Part shown: positions 7,335-15,735 of the stretch, piece after piece
Numbering within the stretch: the first letter of the stretch is position 1
Layout: every line of letters begins with the position of its first letter
Origin: Sulfitobacter sp. 20_GPM-1509m
GTDB lineage: Bacteria; Pseudomonadota; Alphaproteobacteria; Rhodobacterales; Rhodobacteraceae
Assembly (NCBI RefSeq): GCF_000620505.1
Contig: NZ_JIBC01000011.1
Coordinates: forward strand, 101,999-165,998
Length of the DNA: 64,000 nucleotides
Reading direction: 5' to 3'
The notes under the pieces: generated by a model
What the model was told of the DNA's origin: nothing
The model's input: the letters and a program-made list of their open reading frames with translations, nothing else
Database searches by the model: none
Program-made: the position numbers and the translations under genes

Positions 7335-8505
7335 GGCTACGCCCCCATGCCTTCAGGATTTCGCGTTCGACTTCGTCGGTCACGCGCGAAACAGACTCGA
7401 TCGCACGCTCGTAAGTTCTGCGGTTCACGTCGCGAGGTTCGACCTCGAAGATGCTCTGCTGGGTGTTCGCAGCGTCACCTACGGCTGTTGATTTCAGAAA
7501 CTCGGCAGATAGGACGGCATCCCCGAGGACTGTCCGAAGCAGAGACGAAATCTGCACCTGCGGACCATCCGTATTCTCGTAGCGGGTGATCAGAACGCGC
7601 ACGAAGTTCAGTCCATGTTCTGGGGCGTGTGCCTCAACGACGCCCATTAGGTTGCTCGCCATGCCAAGAAAACTCGACAGCGACATGACATCAAGCATCG
7701 ATGCGTTGAGCGGGATCAGGACCCCGGTCGATGCAAAGAGAGCAGAAATCACCGAGAAGTTCAGCTGCGGTGGTGTGTCAAATATCACCACATCATATCG
7801 GTTGAGGAGGGGCTCAAGCGCTTCCCGGATGCGGCTATGGAACGTGGTGGCGCCGTGTCTGAAGCTCAAGGCGACCTCGAACTCGTACTCCATGATGTCC
7901 ATAGATGCCGGGATCAGATCCACGGTCGGGAAGTTCGTTTTGCGAATGATCTCTGCTGCGGGTAATGGATCGTCGGATCGGATAAGATCGTATGAAGTCG
8001 GCATATCTGGATCGAGCTCGGGAGTAACCCCGAACAGGTTTGTCAGACTTGCTTGGCTGTCGAGGTCGATCAGTAAGACCCGGTAGCCGCGCAGACCCAG
8101 TAGTTGACCTACATGGGCAACAGACGACGTCTTGGCGGAGCCACCCTTCAGGTTAAAGATCGTCAAGATCTGACAAGCCTCTCCAGGTCTTCTGTGCGGG
8201 TGTTCTTCTGGCTTGATCCTTCCGGTCTCCAGAAGTACGCGTTGTGCCTCGACCATCTCCTCTGCAGAAAAGCTACGGCGGTTGCCGCCCTCCAGGACGC
8301 CTTCGGGAAAGCCTTCGAGGTTTGACACATGATGGCGAAAGGTATTCTGATTGATGCGAAGCAGTTCAGCCGCTTCCCGCATGGCGAAGCGGCGAAGCCC
8401 TTTCTGAGCGTCCGGTGGGAAGGTTTCCTGCGCATGTTCACGCAACCGGCTACCAAGCCGCTTGGACATGACTTCGAATCTCTGGGAGGCCCGTATCCCG
8501 TTCAT
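7324..8505 (-). CDS. repA: RepA, ParA-type partition ATPase of the repABC module
   Basis: 393 residues from ATG 8505, chosen over the TTG at 8517 because a GAGGG ribosome site lies at the right distance. The N-terminus carries a DNA-binding segment ('MREAAELLRINQNTFRHHVS'), as in other RepA proteins, which autorepress the operon. The ATPase domain has the deviant Walker A 'KGGSAKTSSVAHVGQ', the 'LLIDLDSQASLTNLFG' motif and 'YDVVIFDTPPQL'. With RepB it positions the plasmid before division. Operon order is repA, repB, repC on the minus strand. Confidence 0.95.
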   Translation of the reverse strand: MNGIRASQRFEVMSKRLGSRLREHAQETFPPDAQKGLRRFAMREAAELLRINQNTFRHHVSNLEGFPEGVLEGGNRRSFSAEEMVEAQRVLLETGRIKPEEHPHRRPGEACQILTIFNLKGGSAKTSSVAHVGQLLGLRGYRVLLIDLDSQASLTNLFGVTPELDPDMPTSYDLIRSDDPLPAAEIIRKTNFPTVDLIPASMDIMEYEFEVALSFRHGATTFHSRIREALEPLLNRYDVVIFDTPPQLNFSVISALFASTGVLIPLNASMLDVMSLSSFLGMASNLMGVVEAHAPEHGLNFVRVLITRYENTDGPQVQISSLLRTVLGDAVLSAEFLKSTAVGDAANTQQSIFEVEPRDVNRRTYERAIESVSRVTDEVEREILKAWGRSHGA

Positions 8506-8762
8506 TACTGCCCTCAAGTCTTTATTGTTTTGCAGAGCTTAACAGGTATGGTGAATAAATCCAGCCCAAACCGTTGAGCGGCTCAGTGGTGTTGAAGGCA
8601 CCTATTTCTGGCGACGGTAAACTGTTAAAAATCAGCGTCTTGGGCGACTGTGCTCTCACTCTACTTCAACAGTTCGTTGTCCGCTATGAAATGACCACAA
8701 GATGTATTGTGAGTGCGTACAGAAATCAGCCCACAGAATCGGATGGGCGATTCTCGGGGAGC
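8506..8762. other. Upstream region of repA
   Basis: About 257 bp without a gene that must contain the repABC promoter (minus strand) and probably a RepA operator. I see no convincing long palindrome or tandem repeat here. Confidence 0.4.
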
Positions 8763-9060
8763 TTAGTCGAGCAACCCCAGCTTCTCGGCCCGCTCCAACA
8801 GCATCTTGACCGATAACGGCTGCCAGCTTGTGCGTCCACGGGGCGTGCGTTCGCGCATCACCTCCAGCCGATCACGGATAGCCCGATGCATGATGTCGGG
8901 ATCTGAGCCCTTGATGCCTGCGACAATGGCTGGCAGACGGCCGTCCGGTACGTTCAAGCATGGTCTCTGCCAAGAAGCCGTCGCGGACATAGACGTTTAC
9001 GGTGCGCAAAAAGGGCGCTTATCTTCCGACGGGTGTGGTCCATTTCACAGTTTGATCGAA
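8763..9060 (-). pseudogene. Unidentified gene remnant, frameshifted
   Basis: The last 60 or so codons read 'VPDGRLPAIVAGIKGSDPDIMH' to 'SWQPLSVKMLLERAEKLGLLD'. Immediately upstream another frame reads 'VNVYVRDGFLAETMLERT', which looks like the same protein before a frameshift near 8960. No ATG with a ribosome site precedes it. I do not recognise the family. It lies between repA and the DUF2493 gene and belongs to the same backbone gene set by position. Confidence 0.4.
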
Positions 9061-9067
9061 CCGAGGC

Positions 9068-9919
9068 CTAAGCCCCGATCCTCTTGATGCGGATCCCGAG
9101 CCTGCGGGCCTTGTCGACGATGTTCTCGGTGATGCCCGAACCGGGTGTTGCGATCAGACCCTGAGGTATGGTCTCGAGCATCTTGTCGTTGCGCTTGAAG
9201 GGAGCGGCCTTGCCGTGGCTCTTCCAGTCAGGTTTGAAGACCACCTGGGTGACACCACGGGTTTCTGCCCAGCGGGCCGCGATCATCTCGGCGCCTTTGG
9301 GCGTGCCACCATGCAGCAGCACCATGTCGGGGTATTTCGCATGGGTGGCGTCAATGACGGACCAGATCAGATCGTAGGCCTGATTGTCCCCGCCTGAAAA
9401 GGCGATCCGCGTGCCTTCGGGGCAGTGCACCTCGGTCTCCTTGCGGCGCTTGGCCGAGAGATAGGCTCGGCTGTCCACCACGGCGGAGGTCAGGCCGCGA
9501 TGCGAAACCTTGGATCCGGTGCGGGGCAGCCAGGGCGAGCCAGTGGCGGCCGAGAAGTGGTCCACGGCCAGATCGCGCATTTGTTCGAAAGCGTCACGAT
9601 GGTCCCAGAGTTTCAGCCCGATCATCTGCAGACGCTCAAGCTCGACCGAGGCGAACTCGGATCCGTCCTGGATTGCCAGGCTTTCCCGGACCTCGAATTC
9701 GTTGTCGTCGAGGCGCTTCTGGATTTGGGTGAGCCGGCGATGGAAGATCGAGGTGAGGGACCAGAGCATCTCCTCGAGATTGTCTTCCAACTGGCTGCCG
9801 GTGAGGAGGCCAGTGGTGGTCTCGAACAGTGTCGCAATGGCGAGGTCTACTTCGTCTGGCTGGGGCAGGGGGCGGTGATCGGTCTCACCGGTTCCCGGTG
9901 TTGCGCCATAAAGTGCCAA
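9068..9919 (-). CDS. DUF2493 (YspA/SLOG-like) domain protein, probably missing its N-terminus
   Basis: 283 residues from a TTG. The C-terminal 120 residues form the DUF2493 domain of the SLOG/lysine-decarboxylase-like Rossmann superfamily ('RIAFSGGDNQAYDLIWSVIDA', 'MVLLHGGTPKGAEMIAARWAE', 'LIATPGSGITENIVDKARRLG'), thought to bind nucleotide-derived ligands. The N-terminal part is helical. No ATG is available: the in-frame sequence simply runs upstream into the end of the ParB-like gene ('ANLDHLALYG'). It therefore seems to have lost its first codons in a deletion that also clipped the ParB-like gene. Translation by coupling is possible. Confidence 0.7.
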   Translation of the reverse strand: MALYGATPGTGETDHRPLPQPDEVDLAIATLFETTTGLLTGSQLEDNLEEMLWSLTSIFHRRLTQIQKRLDDNEFEVRESLAIQDGSEFASVELERLQMIGLKLWDHRDAFEQMRDLAVDHFSAATGSPWLPRTGSKVSHRGLTSAVVDSRAYLSAKRRKETEVHCPEGTRIAFSGGDNQAYDLIWSVIDATHAKYPDMVLLHGGTPKGAEMIAARWAETRGVTQVVFKPDWKSHGKAAPFKRNDKMLETIPQGLIATPGSGITENIVDKARRLGIRIKRIGA

Positions 9920-9936
9920 GTGGTCGAGGTTGGCGG

Positions 9937-11628
9937 TCAGGCGAAGAGCGCCTGCTTGTCCGCAATGGGCAGTGACGACATCGCCCGGAAGTCCTTGGGC
10001 TTCTCCAGCTTCATCCAGTCGGTGGCGAGGTCCTGTTCCAGCGCCTCAAGCATCTTCTGGGCGACGGTGTCGCCGTGCAGCACCTCATGGTTTTGCGCCT
10101 GGAAGGGCCGGATCGAGATGTCGAGCGCCTCGTTGTTGTAATACCGTCCCAGTGTCTGCTCGCAGAGCGCGTAGAGCATCGCATCGAATGCAACCTCGAA
10201 ATCCGCCGCCAGATGCGCCCGCAGGATGTGCTGATGCGTCGCGCGCAGATCGTCGGTCAGGCTTGCCGAAATCCCGTCCGCCTTGCGCAAAGTCGCAGCA
10301 GGATCGGAGGTCGGCACCGGTGTGGAGGAGGTCGGCGGCGTCACGTGGGGGCGGGCAGGAGAGGGGGCGCCATCCGCATCGGCGTTGATCTCATCAGGCT
10401 CGGGCGCGGCTGGAATATCCTCGGGCCGCACGAGGCCCTTCTCGACCCTAAGCGCCCCATCGTGGCCGATAGTCAGAACGACGCCTGCGATGGCGAGATC
10501 TTCGTCTGCGTAAGGCTGCCGTTCGCGCTGCAGAGTCTCGATCTCGCGCAGACGCGGCTCGATGGCGTAATACTCTTCGGTCTCGGCTTCCGTCCAGTTC
10601 TCATCGTCATTCTGCGCCGCCAGTTCTTCCTCCCGCGCGATGAGACGTTTCTCCTCGGCCAGTAGGTCCGGGTCGGGTTCTATGTCCTGCGGATAGACCC
10701 GCCCGAAACTGCGAAACGCGCCGTAATCCACCGAGAGATGCACCTCGACCCATTTCCACATTCCTTCGAAGGTTTTCGCCGCAGCCTGCAGCTTCTCGAT
10801 GGCGAGGCGCTCCAGGAGTTCGGGGTTCTCCATATGGGCGCTGGCGCGGTCGTCGAAGAGGTCGCGCAGCAGAACAGCACCCGCCGCCTCATAGGCTTCG
10901 ATACCGACGAAGCGCCCGAGGCCCGAGTTCGCCGAATGCGCCGTCTCGGTCAGGTGGCGCTTAATGCTCTGCGGATGGACGTGATAGCCGCCCTTCACCG
11001 CGTTCCAGACCGCCAGTTGGCGATCATGGTCATCCGTTAGCGTGAAAGCCATCACACATTCGAGGGTTAGATCGCCCGCGCGGAACTGCTCGATGATTTC
11101 GGGCGCGACACGGGCCAGCTTGAGGCGGCGGCGCACCAGGTCAACCGAGACACCAAACTTGAGCGCGATTTCGTCTTCACTGCGCCCTTCGCTGATCATC
11201 GCCTCAAAGGCCTCGAACTGGTCAGCGGGATGCATTGCCGCGCGCTGGAGGTTTTCGGTGGCGGAGGTGAGGATGGCATCGCGCTCATCTTCGACGAGGC
11301 AGGGCACAGGATGATCAGCGGGAATGATGCTGTCCTCTGCGAGCTGTTTCAGTGCCTTGAGGCGGCGACCGCCCGCATCGACGGCAAAACGTGTGTCGGA
11401 GAGCGCATGCACCACGAAGTTCTGCTTGATGCCAGTCTCGCGGATGCTGGCGAGGAGTTCTGCGTCATCGTTCGCGGTTGCCGCAACCTTGCGGACGTTG
11501 AGTGGGCTCGGTTCCAACTGGTCGAGCGGGATCATACGGATGTCGGCCGCACCGTCAGGGGCGGTTGAACCGGGGCTCTCAGTCTTCTTTGGAGTCGTGG
11601 GCTTCGGGCGGGTCGTGGTCTTGGCCAT
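9937..11628 (-). CDS. Long ParB/RepB/Spo0J-type protein, C-terminally shortened
   Basis: 563 residues from ATG 11628. The ParB N-terminal nuclease-like domain is intact ('IPLDQLEPSPLNVRKV', 'DAGGRRLKALKQLAE', 'ENLQRAAMHPADQFEAFEAM'), with the KorB-type helix-turn-helix ('GRSEDEIALKFGVSVDLVRRRLKLA') and a long helical C-terminal region of the plasmid-specific family. Relatives I know are usually 100 or so residues longer; this one stops at 'LPIADKQALFA', immediately against the N-terminally clipped DUF2493 frame. It probably still binds DNA. The same family is represented by the pseudogene at 3829-5000. Confidence 0.85.
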   Translation of the reverse strand: MAKTTTRPKPTTPKKTESPGSTAPDGAADIRMIPLDQLEPSPLNVRKVAATANDDAELLASIRETGIKQNFVVHALSDTRFAVDAGGRRLKALKQLAEDSIIPADHPVPCLVEDERDAILTSATENLQRAAMHPADQFEAFEAMISEGRSEDEIALKFGVSVDLVRRRLKLARVAPEIIEQFRAGDLTLECVMAFTLTDDHDRQLAVWNAVKGGYHVHPQSIKRHLTETAHSANSGLGRFVGIEAYEAAGAVLLRDLFDDRASAHMENPELLERLAIEKLQAAAKTFEGMWKWVEVHLSVDYGAFRSFGRVYPQDIEPDPDLLAEEKRLIAREEELAAQNDDENWTEAETEEYYAIEPRLREIETLQRERQPYADEDLAIAGVVLTIGHDGALRVEKGLVRPEDIPAAPEPDEINADADGAPSPARPHVTPPTSSTPVPTSDPAATLRKADGISASLTDDLRATHQHILRAHLAADFEVAFDAMLYALCEQTLGRYYNNEALDISIRPFQAQNHEVLHGDTVAQKMLEALEQDLATDWMKLEKPKDFRAMSSLPIADKQALFA

Positions 11629-11679
11629 GGTCAGAGTCCTCTTCACGCCGGACCCGGACGAGACTCTCTCTATCCTTTC

Positions 11680-11698
11680 AAGCCCGGCATCCGGGCTT
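11680..11698 (-). promoter_or_regulatory. Hairpin in the leader of the ParB-like gene
   Basis: AAGCCCGG-CAT-CCGGGCTT forms an 8 bp perfect stem with a 3-base loop, 52 bp upstream of the gene's ATG. There is no T-tract on the minus strand, so it is more likely an mRNA structure or protein-binding site than a terminator. Confidence 0.45.
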
Positions 11699-12008
11699 CC
11701 CTTTCTCTAGCTTTCCAATATCTAGTTGCCTGATAGTGCGAAATTAATGAGCTTTCTGGATGCCTGTAATGCGATGCATTTATTGTGCGATTTACTGAGA
11801 TAAAGTACCGCTTTGATATGGATCCGAGCATGATATTTTTTGACTGGATCACTTCAGCGACCCAATCACACTAATGCAGGTGCCCGAGCAGGTCACTTTG
11901 ACTGGCGCTGAAATTCTGGAAAATGTGGCGGTTTTGTCATCTGTCGGCACCACTGAAACGGTCCGAGGTTAGTACCAGTTGAGGTGTGCAAAAGTCGTAA
12001 CTTGAACC
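11699..12008. other. Gene-free, AT-richer spacer
   Basis: About 310 bp separating the plasmid backbone from the CoA-transferase remnant and the polyol island. It should hold the promoter of the ParB-like gene. I recognise nothing else in it; it is a likely recombination junction. Confidence 0.4.
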
Positions 12009-12245
12009 ATGTTGCCGACCGGCGTTGGGTGTGTGACGCGAATGTACACGTCGCTGTGTGTGGTGGACGTGTCCGACGGGCGTTTCGTGCTGCGCGAAAA
12101 GCTGGCGGCGATATCGCTGGAGGATTTGCAATCGGGGACGGGAGCGACGCTGCACCGTGACGGCGATGTGGGCGATCTGGTGGTGCCGGAGCTGGGGGAA
12201 TTGTGTCGCGTCGTATATATTTGGCGGGGCGCGGCGACGTGTTGA
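12009..12245 (+). pseudogene. C-terminal fragment of a 3-oxoacid CoA-transferase subunit B
   Basis: The segment 'TGVGCVTRMYTSLCVVDVSDG' followed by 'FVLREKLAAISLEDLQ' and 'VGDLVVPEL' is the C-terminal end of the ScoB/AtoA-type CoA-transferase subunit. The other 150 or so residues, including the catalytic glutamate, are absent. It lies tail-to-tail with xylB and appears to be a leftover of the ancestral neighbourhood into which the island was placed. Confidence 0.7.
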
Positions 12246-12284
12246 ATCCTGCCTGGGGGGCACGCAAAATGGGCCGCAGCCAAA

Positions 12285-13736
12285 TCACTGGATGGCCTTT
12301 AGTCCGGGATAAGCGGCACGAAACGCCGCGTACGCCTCTACGAAGGCGGCGCGGCAGCCTTGGTTCGGCAGGATTTCCTCTTTGATCTCTGGCGGCAGGA
12401 TGATGCTTTCGGGAGGGCCGTCACAGGCAGCAATCATGCCCAGGCGTGCGGCACCAAGGGCCGCACCGAATTCGCCCGAGGCCGGCAGCCGCAGCGGGAT
12501 GTCCAGCGCGGTCGCGATCATCCGCAGCCAGTAGCGCGACGCGCTTCCACCGCCAATCGCGATAAGGCTTTCCAGCTTGGCATCCGTGGCCTGCAACGCG
12601 TCAAAGCTGTCACGCAGTCCGAACGCCACCCCTTCCAGCACCGCGCGCGTCAGATCTTCGCGCGTTGTGCTGGTTGAAAGCCCGGTAAAGGCGCCCCTGA
12701 TCTCGGCATCGTTGTGCGGGGTGCGTTCCCCCGAAAGATATGGCAAAAATCTGAGCGACGACGGCGGCAGCAGGGTATCGCCCAGTGCGCCGGTCAACTC
12801 CGACGGCTTTTTGCCCGCGATCCGGGCCAGCCAGTTGAGACTGTCGGTGGCCGACAGCATGACGCCCATCTGATACCATCGACCGGGCAGGGCGTGGCAA
12901 AAGGTGTGAACAGCGGTCTCGGGCGCAGGCCTATAACCGTCACGGGCCGCCAGCAAAACGCCCGAGGTGCCGAGCGACACAAATCCTTGTCCCTCATCCA
13001 GCGCGCCGATGCCGCATGCGGCGGCTGCATTGTCGCCCGCACCGCCCGCGACCGTCACCGGTCCGGCGATCCCCCATCGTGCGGCCAGATCGGTGCGAAG
13101 TTCCCCGGCGACCTTGGAGCCTTCGACCAGGCGCGGCATCTGATCGGCACGCATATGGCTGGCCTCCAGCAAACGGGGCGACCACGACCGCCCGCCCACA
13201 TCCAGCCACGAGGTGCCTGCGCTGTCGGACATATCTGCAACATAGTCGCCGGTCAGGTAATAGTTCAGATAGGCCGCCGGCAGCAGCACCTTGGCGACCT
13301 TGCTGAATATCTTGGGCTCATGCTTGCGGACCCACTCCAGCTTGGGTGCGGTAAAGCCGGGAAAGACGATGTTGCCCGACAGCGCGCGCACCCCTTCACT
13401 GGCGTCCAGATGAGCGGCCTCGGCAAAGGATCGGCTGTCGTTCCACAGGATGCACGGCCTGAGCACCGCCCCCGATGCATCCAGCAGCGTCGCACCGTGC
13501 ATATGTCCCGCCACTCCGATGCCGCACAGATGCGCAAAGGCGGGGAAGGTGGCGCGCATTTCGTCAATGGCGGCTTCGAGGGCCGCGATCCAGTCGGCCG
13601 GATCCTGTTCGGACCAACCGGAATGCGGATGGGTGGCGTCATAGTGCCGCTCGGTCGCGCCGATGGGTGTTCCGTCGCCGTCCACAAGCAATACGCGCAG
13701 GCCAGACGTGCCAAGGTCAATGCCAAGAAATGTCAT
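12285..13736 (-). CDS. xylB: Xylulokinase
   Basis: 483 residues, the normal length for XylB of the FGGY kinase family. The N-terminal ATPase fold begins 'FLGIDLGTSGLRVLLVD'; the substrate region reads 'GHMHGATLLD' and 'ILWNDSRS'; the second domain has 'GAGDNAAAACGIGALDEG', 'SLGTSGVL' and 'IAIGGGSASRYWLRMIATAL'. It phosphorylates D-xylulose to xylulose-5-phosphate, the entry point for pentitols into the pentose phosphate pathway. It is the distal gene of the minus-strand polyol operon and directly follows a truncated mannitol dehydrogenase, so its distance from the promoter has been shortened by a deletion. Confidence 0.92.
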   Translation of the reverse strand: MTFLGIDLGTSGLRVLLVDGDGTPIGATERHYDATHPHSGWSEQDPADWIAALEAAIDEMRATFPAFAHLCGIGVAGHMHGATLLDASGAVLRPCILWNDSRSFAEAAHLDASEGVRALSGNIVFPGFTAPKLEWVRKHEPKIFSKVAKVLLPAAYLNYYLTGDYVADMSDSAGTSWLDVGGRSWSPRLLEASHMRADQMPRLVEGSKVAGELRTDLAARWGIAGPVTVAGGAGDNAAAACGIGALDEGQGFVSLGTSGVLLAARDGYRPAPETAVHTFCHALPGRWYQMGVMLSATDSLNWLARIAGKKPSELTGALGDTLLPPSSLRFLPYLSGERTPHNDAEIRGAFTGLSTSTTREDLTRAVLEGVAFGLRDSFDALQATDAKLESLIAIGGGSASRYWLRMIATALDIPLRLPASGEFGAALGAARLGMIAACDGPPESIILPPEIKEEILPNQGCRAAFVEAYAAFRAAYPGLKAIQ

Positions 13737-13923
13737 TCAGGCGTCCTTTAGATAAGATGAGGCCCTGCAGCATCAGACCGTGCGGATACCACGACTGATG
13801 CGCCCGGTGAAGGTCGCCCACTCCGATGTGGACAGTTTCGGCCTTCAGCGTGCAGCGGTCATCGCGGGGCACGTCAATGCCTGCGGGCAGGGCGCCAAGC
13901 GTTTCATTTGAAAGGGCAATCAA
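13717..13923 (-). pseudogene. mtlK: N-terminal remnant of a mannitol/polyol 2-dehydrogenase (MtlK type)
   Basis: From a TTG overlapping the stop of the HAD gene, the frame reads 'IALSNETLGALPAGIDVPRDD' and 'AETVHIGVGDLHRAHQSWY', the unmistakable start of the long-chain polyol dehydrogenases (GxGxxHRAHQ, NAD-binding). Only about 50 of roughly 490 residues remain before unrelated sequence and the start of xylB. In Rhodobacter-type polyol operons mtlK sits exactly between the transporter genes and xylB, so a deletion has removed it here. Confidence 0.75.
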
Positions 13924-14621
13924 TTCGTGGCCTCCTGCGCGCGTTCCTGAATGAACGCCGCGACCTGCGAAAGTTCTGTAAAGACCGCGATTGCACCGGC
14001 GTCGCGCAACACCGCAGCATGTTGGTCCCGTTTGCCGTCCAGATGCCCCCCGCCGACAAAGCCGATGGCGGGAATGCCGGCCGCAGCCGCGCCCCGGATG
14101 CCATGCGGAGAATCCTCCAGGACCAGGCACTCGCCGGGTTTCAGGCCCAGCCGCTCAAGCGCCAGCACGAAAAGGTCCGGCGCGGGCTTACCGTTTGCGA
14201 CCTCTTCCGCGCTGCAGGCCGTATCTGCAAAGCACTGTGCCAGTCCCGCCAGTTCCAGCGTTGCAGCCATGCGCCGCAACGACCCGCCGGTTGCAATTGC
14301 CATCGCGGTGCCCTGTCCCTGCAAACCCCACAGCAGCGCACCCGCTCCCGCGATCTTGGCCAGTTTGGTCGCGTAGGAGGCCAGCAACCGGTCCTCGACC
14401 CGCTGTGCGAAATCCGCGGGGACGGGGCGGCCAAGCCGTTCGGAGACGTAGTCGGCAATCACCGGCATCGCGACCCCCAGAAACCGTTCGCCGACTTCAC
14501 GGGCGCTGGCGTCGTGAATGCCGAGATTGCGCATCTCGACGGCGATGGCCTCAAGCGACAGCGGCTCGCTGTCCACCAGACACCCGTCCAGATCGAATAT
14601 CACGGCCCGTGTTCTGGGCAT
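13920..14621 (-). CDS. HAD-superfamily phosphatase (beta-phosphoglucomutase-like)
   Basis: 233 residues from ATG 14621. Motif I 'VIFDLDGCLVDSEPLSLEAI' has the two catalytic aspartates; the cap domain follows; 'IATGGSLRRM' supplies motif II and 'KPAPDLFVLALERLGLKPGECLVLEDSPHGIRG' (positions split here only for description) gives the motif III lysine and motif IV acid. Such enzymes in polyol operons act on small sugar phosphates and may relieve phosphate-sugar stress; the substrate cannot be told. It lies between the ABC ATPase and the mtlK remnant, overlapping the latter by 4 bp. Confidence 0.8.
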   Translation of the reverse strand: MPRTRAVIFDLDGCLVDSEPLSLEAIAVEMRNLGIHDASAREVGERFLGVAMPVIADYVSERLGRPVPADFAQRVEDRLLASYATKLAKIAGAGALLWGLQGQGTAMAIATGGSLRRMAATLELAGLAQCFADTACSAEEVANGKPAPDLFVLALERLGLKPGECLVLEDSPHGIRGAAAAGIPAIGFVGGGHLDGKRDQHAAVLRDAGAIAVFTELSQVAAFIQERAQEATN

Positions 14622-14662
14622 GGCGCGTCCCCTCTTGTCTGGGCAGCTCGAAAGAAGGGTCT

Positions 14663-15724
14663 TCAAATGCGCTGCTCGGATTTGCGGTCGAATAGATGCA
14701 CGTCATCCGGATTGATGACGTATCCAAGCTGCGCACCGGGACGCGCGTTGATGCGGTCCTTGACCAGCGCGTCGATCAGATCCTTGCCGGATTTGGCAAA
14801 AATTTGCGTTTCCGATCCGGTGGGTTCGACGACAACCACGTCCATCGGAATGCCCTCTGCGCCGATTTGAATGTGCTCGGGGCGGATGCCGTATGTCACG
14901 TCCTGCCCGTCCTGTGCCGTTGTCCGGGGCAGGGGCAGTTTCAGCCCGCCGTCCGAGACAAAAACCTTGTCGCCATCTGCGGAGGCAACTTTCCCGTGCA
15001 CGAAATTCATCGACGGCGATCCGATAAAGCTGGCGACAAAGGTGTTGCGCGGATTGTCGTACAGGTCCAGCGGCGACCCGATTTGTTCGACGCGCCCGTC
15101 GCGCATCACGACAATCTTGTCGGCCATGGTCATGGCTTCGATCTGGTCGTGGGTCACATAGACGATGGTGGTTCCCAGACGCTGATGCAGTTCCTTGATC
15201 TCGACGCGCATGGTCACGCGCAGCTTGGCATCCAAGTTCGACAGCGGCTCATCGAACAGGAAAACCTGCGGATCACGCACGATGGCCCTGCCCATGGCAA
15301 CGCGCTGGCGCTGGCCCCCCGACAGTTCTTTGGGATAGCGTTTGAGATATTTGGTCAGGTCAAGGATATCGGCGGCCTTGGTGACCTTTTCGTCGATCTC
15401 GGATGCCGGGCGTTTTGCCATCTTTAGCGGGAAACCGATGTTGTCATAGACGGTTTTGTGCGGATACAGCGCATAGCTCTGAAACACCATCGCGATGTCC
15501 CGTTCCTTGGGCGGAATGTCGTTCACGACACGTTCGCCAATGGAAATCGTGCCCTCGCTAACCTCTTCCAGGCCGGCAAGCATCCGCAAAAGCGTGGACT
15601 TGCCACAGCCCGAAGGACCGACCAGCACGACGAATTCGCCATCCTCGATATCGACGCTGACGCCATGCATGACCTGCACGTTGCCGTAGCGCTTGATGAC
15701 GTCTTTTATGGTTACGGTGGCCAT
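14663..15724 (-). CDS. smoK: Sugar/polyol ABC transporter ATP-binding protein (MalK/SmoK type)
   Basis: 353 residues, standard for MalK-type ATPases. Walker A 'LVGPSGCGKSTLLRMLAGLE', signature 'LSGGQRQRVAMGRAIVRDP', Walker B 'VFLFDEPLSNLDAKLR' and switch histidine 'YVTHDQIEAM' are all intact, followed by the C-terminal TOBE regulatory domain ('YGIRPEHIQIG'). It energises import through the two permeases encoded upstream. The dehydrogenase gene ends 11 bp upstream of its start. The symbol follows the Rhodobacter sphaeroides polyol system and is by family and context. Confidence 0.92.
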   Translation of the reverse strand: MATVTIKDVIKRYGNVQVMHGVSVDIEDGEFVVLVGPSGCGKSTLLRMLAGLEEVSEGTISIGERVVNDIPPKERDIAMVFQSYALYPHKTVYDNIGFPLKMAKRPASEIDEKVTKAADILDLTKYLKRYPKELSGGQRQRVAMGRAIVRDPQVFLFDEPLSNLDAKLRVTMRVEIKELHQRLGTTIVYVTHDQIEAMTMADKIVVMRDGRVEQIGSPLDLYDNPRNTFVASFIGSPSMNFVHGKVASADGDKVFVSDGGLKLPLPRTTAQDGQDVTYGIRPEHIQIGAEGIPMDVVVVEPTGSETQIFAKSGKDLIDALVKDRINARPGAQLGYVINPDDVHLFDRKSEQRI

Positions 15725-15735
15725 GTCGCGGTCCC

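Noticed and set aside
11680..11698. Intrinsic terminator upstream of the ParB-like gene
   Set aside because: Good stem but no T-run on the relevant strand; kept only as a leader hairpin.
12714..13751. 345-codon plus-strand frame opposite xylB
   Set aside because: Long only because of GC-rich codon bias; the antisense frame of a clear xylulokinase, with no family signature.
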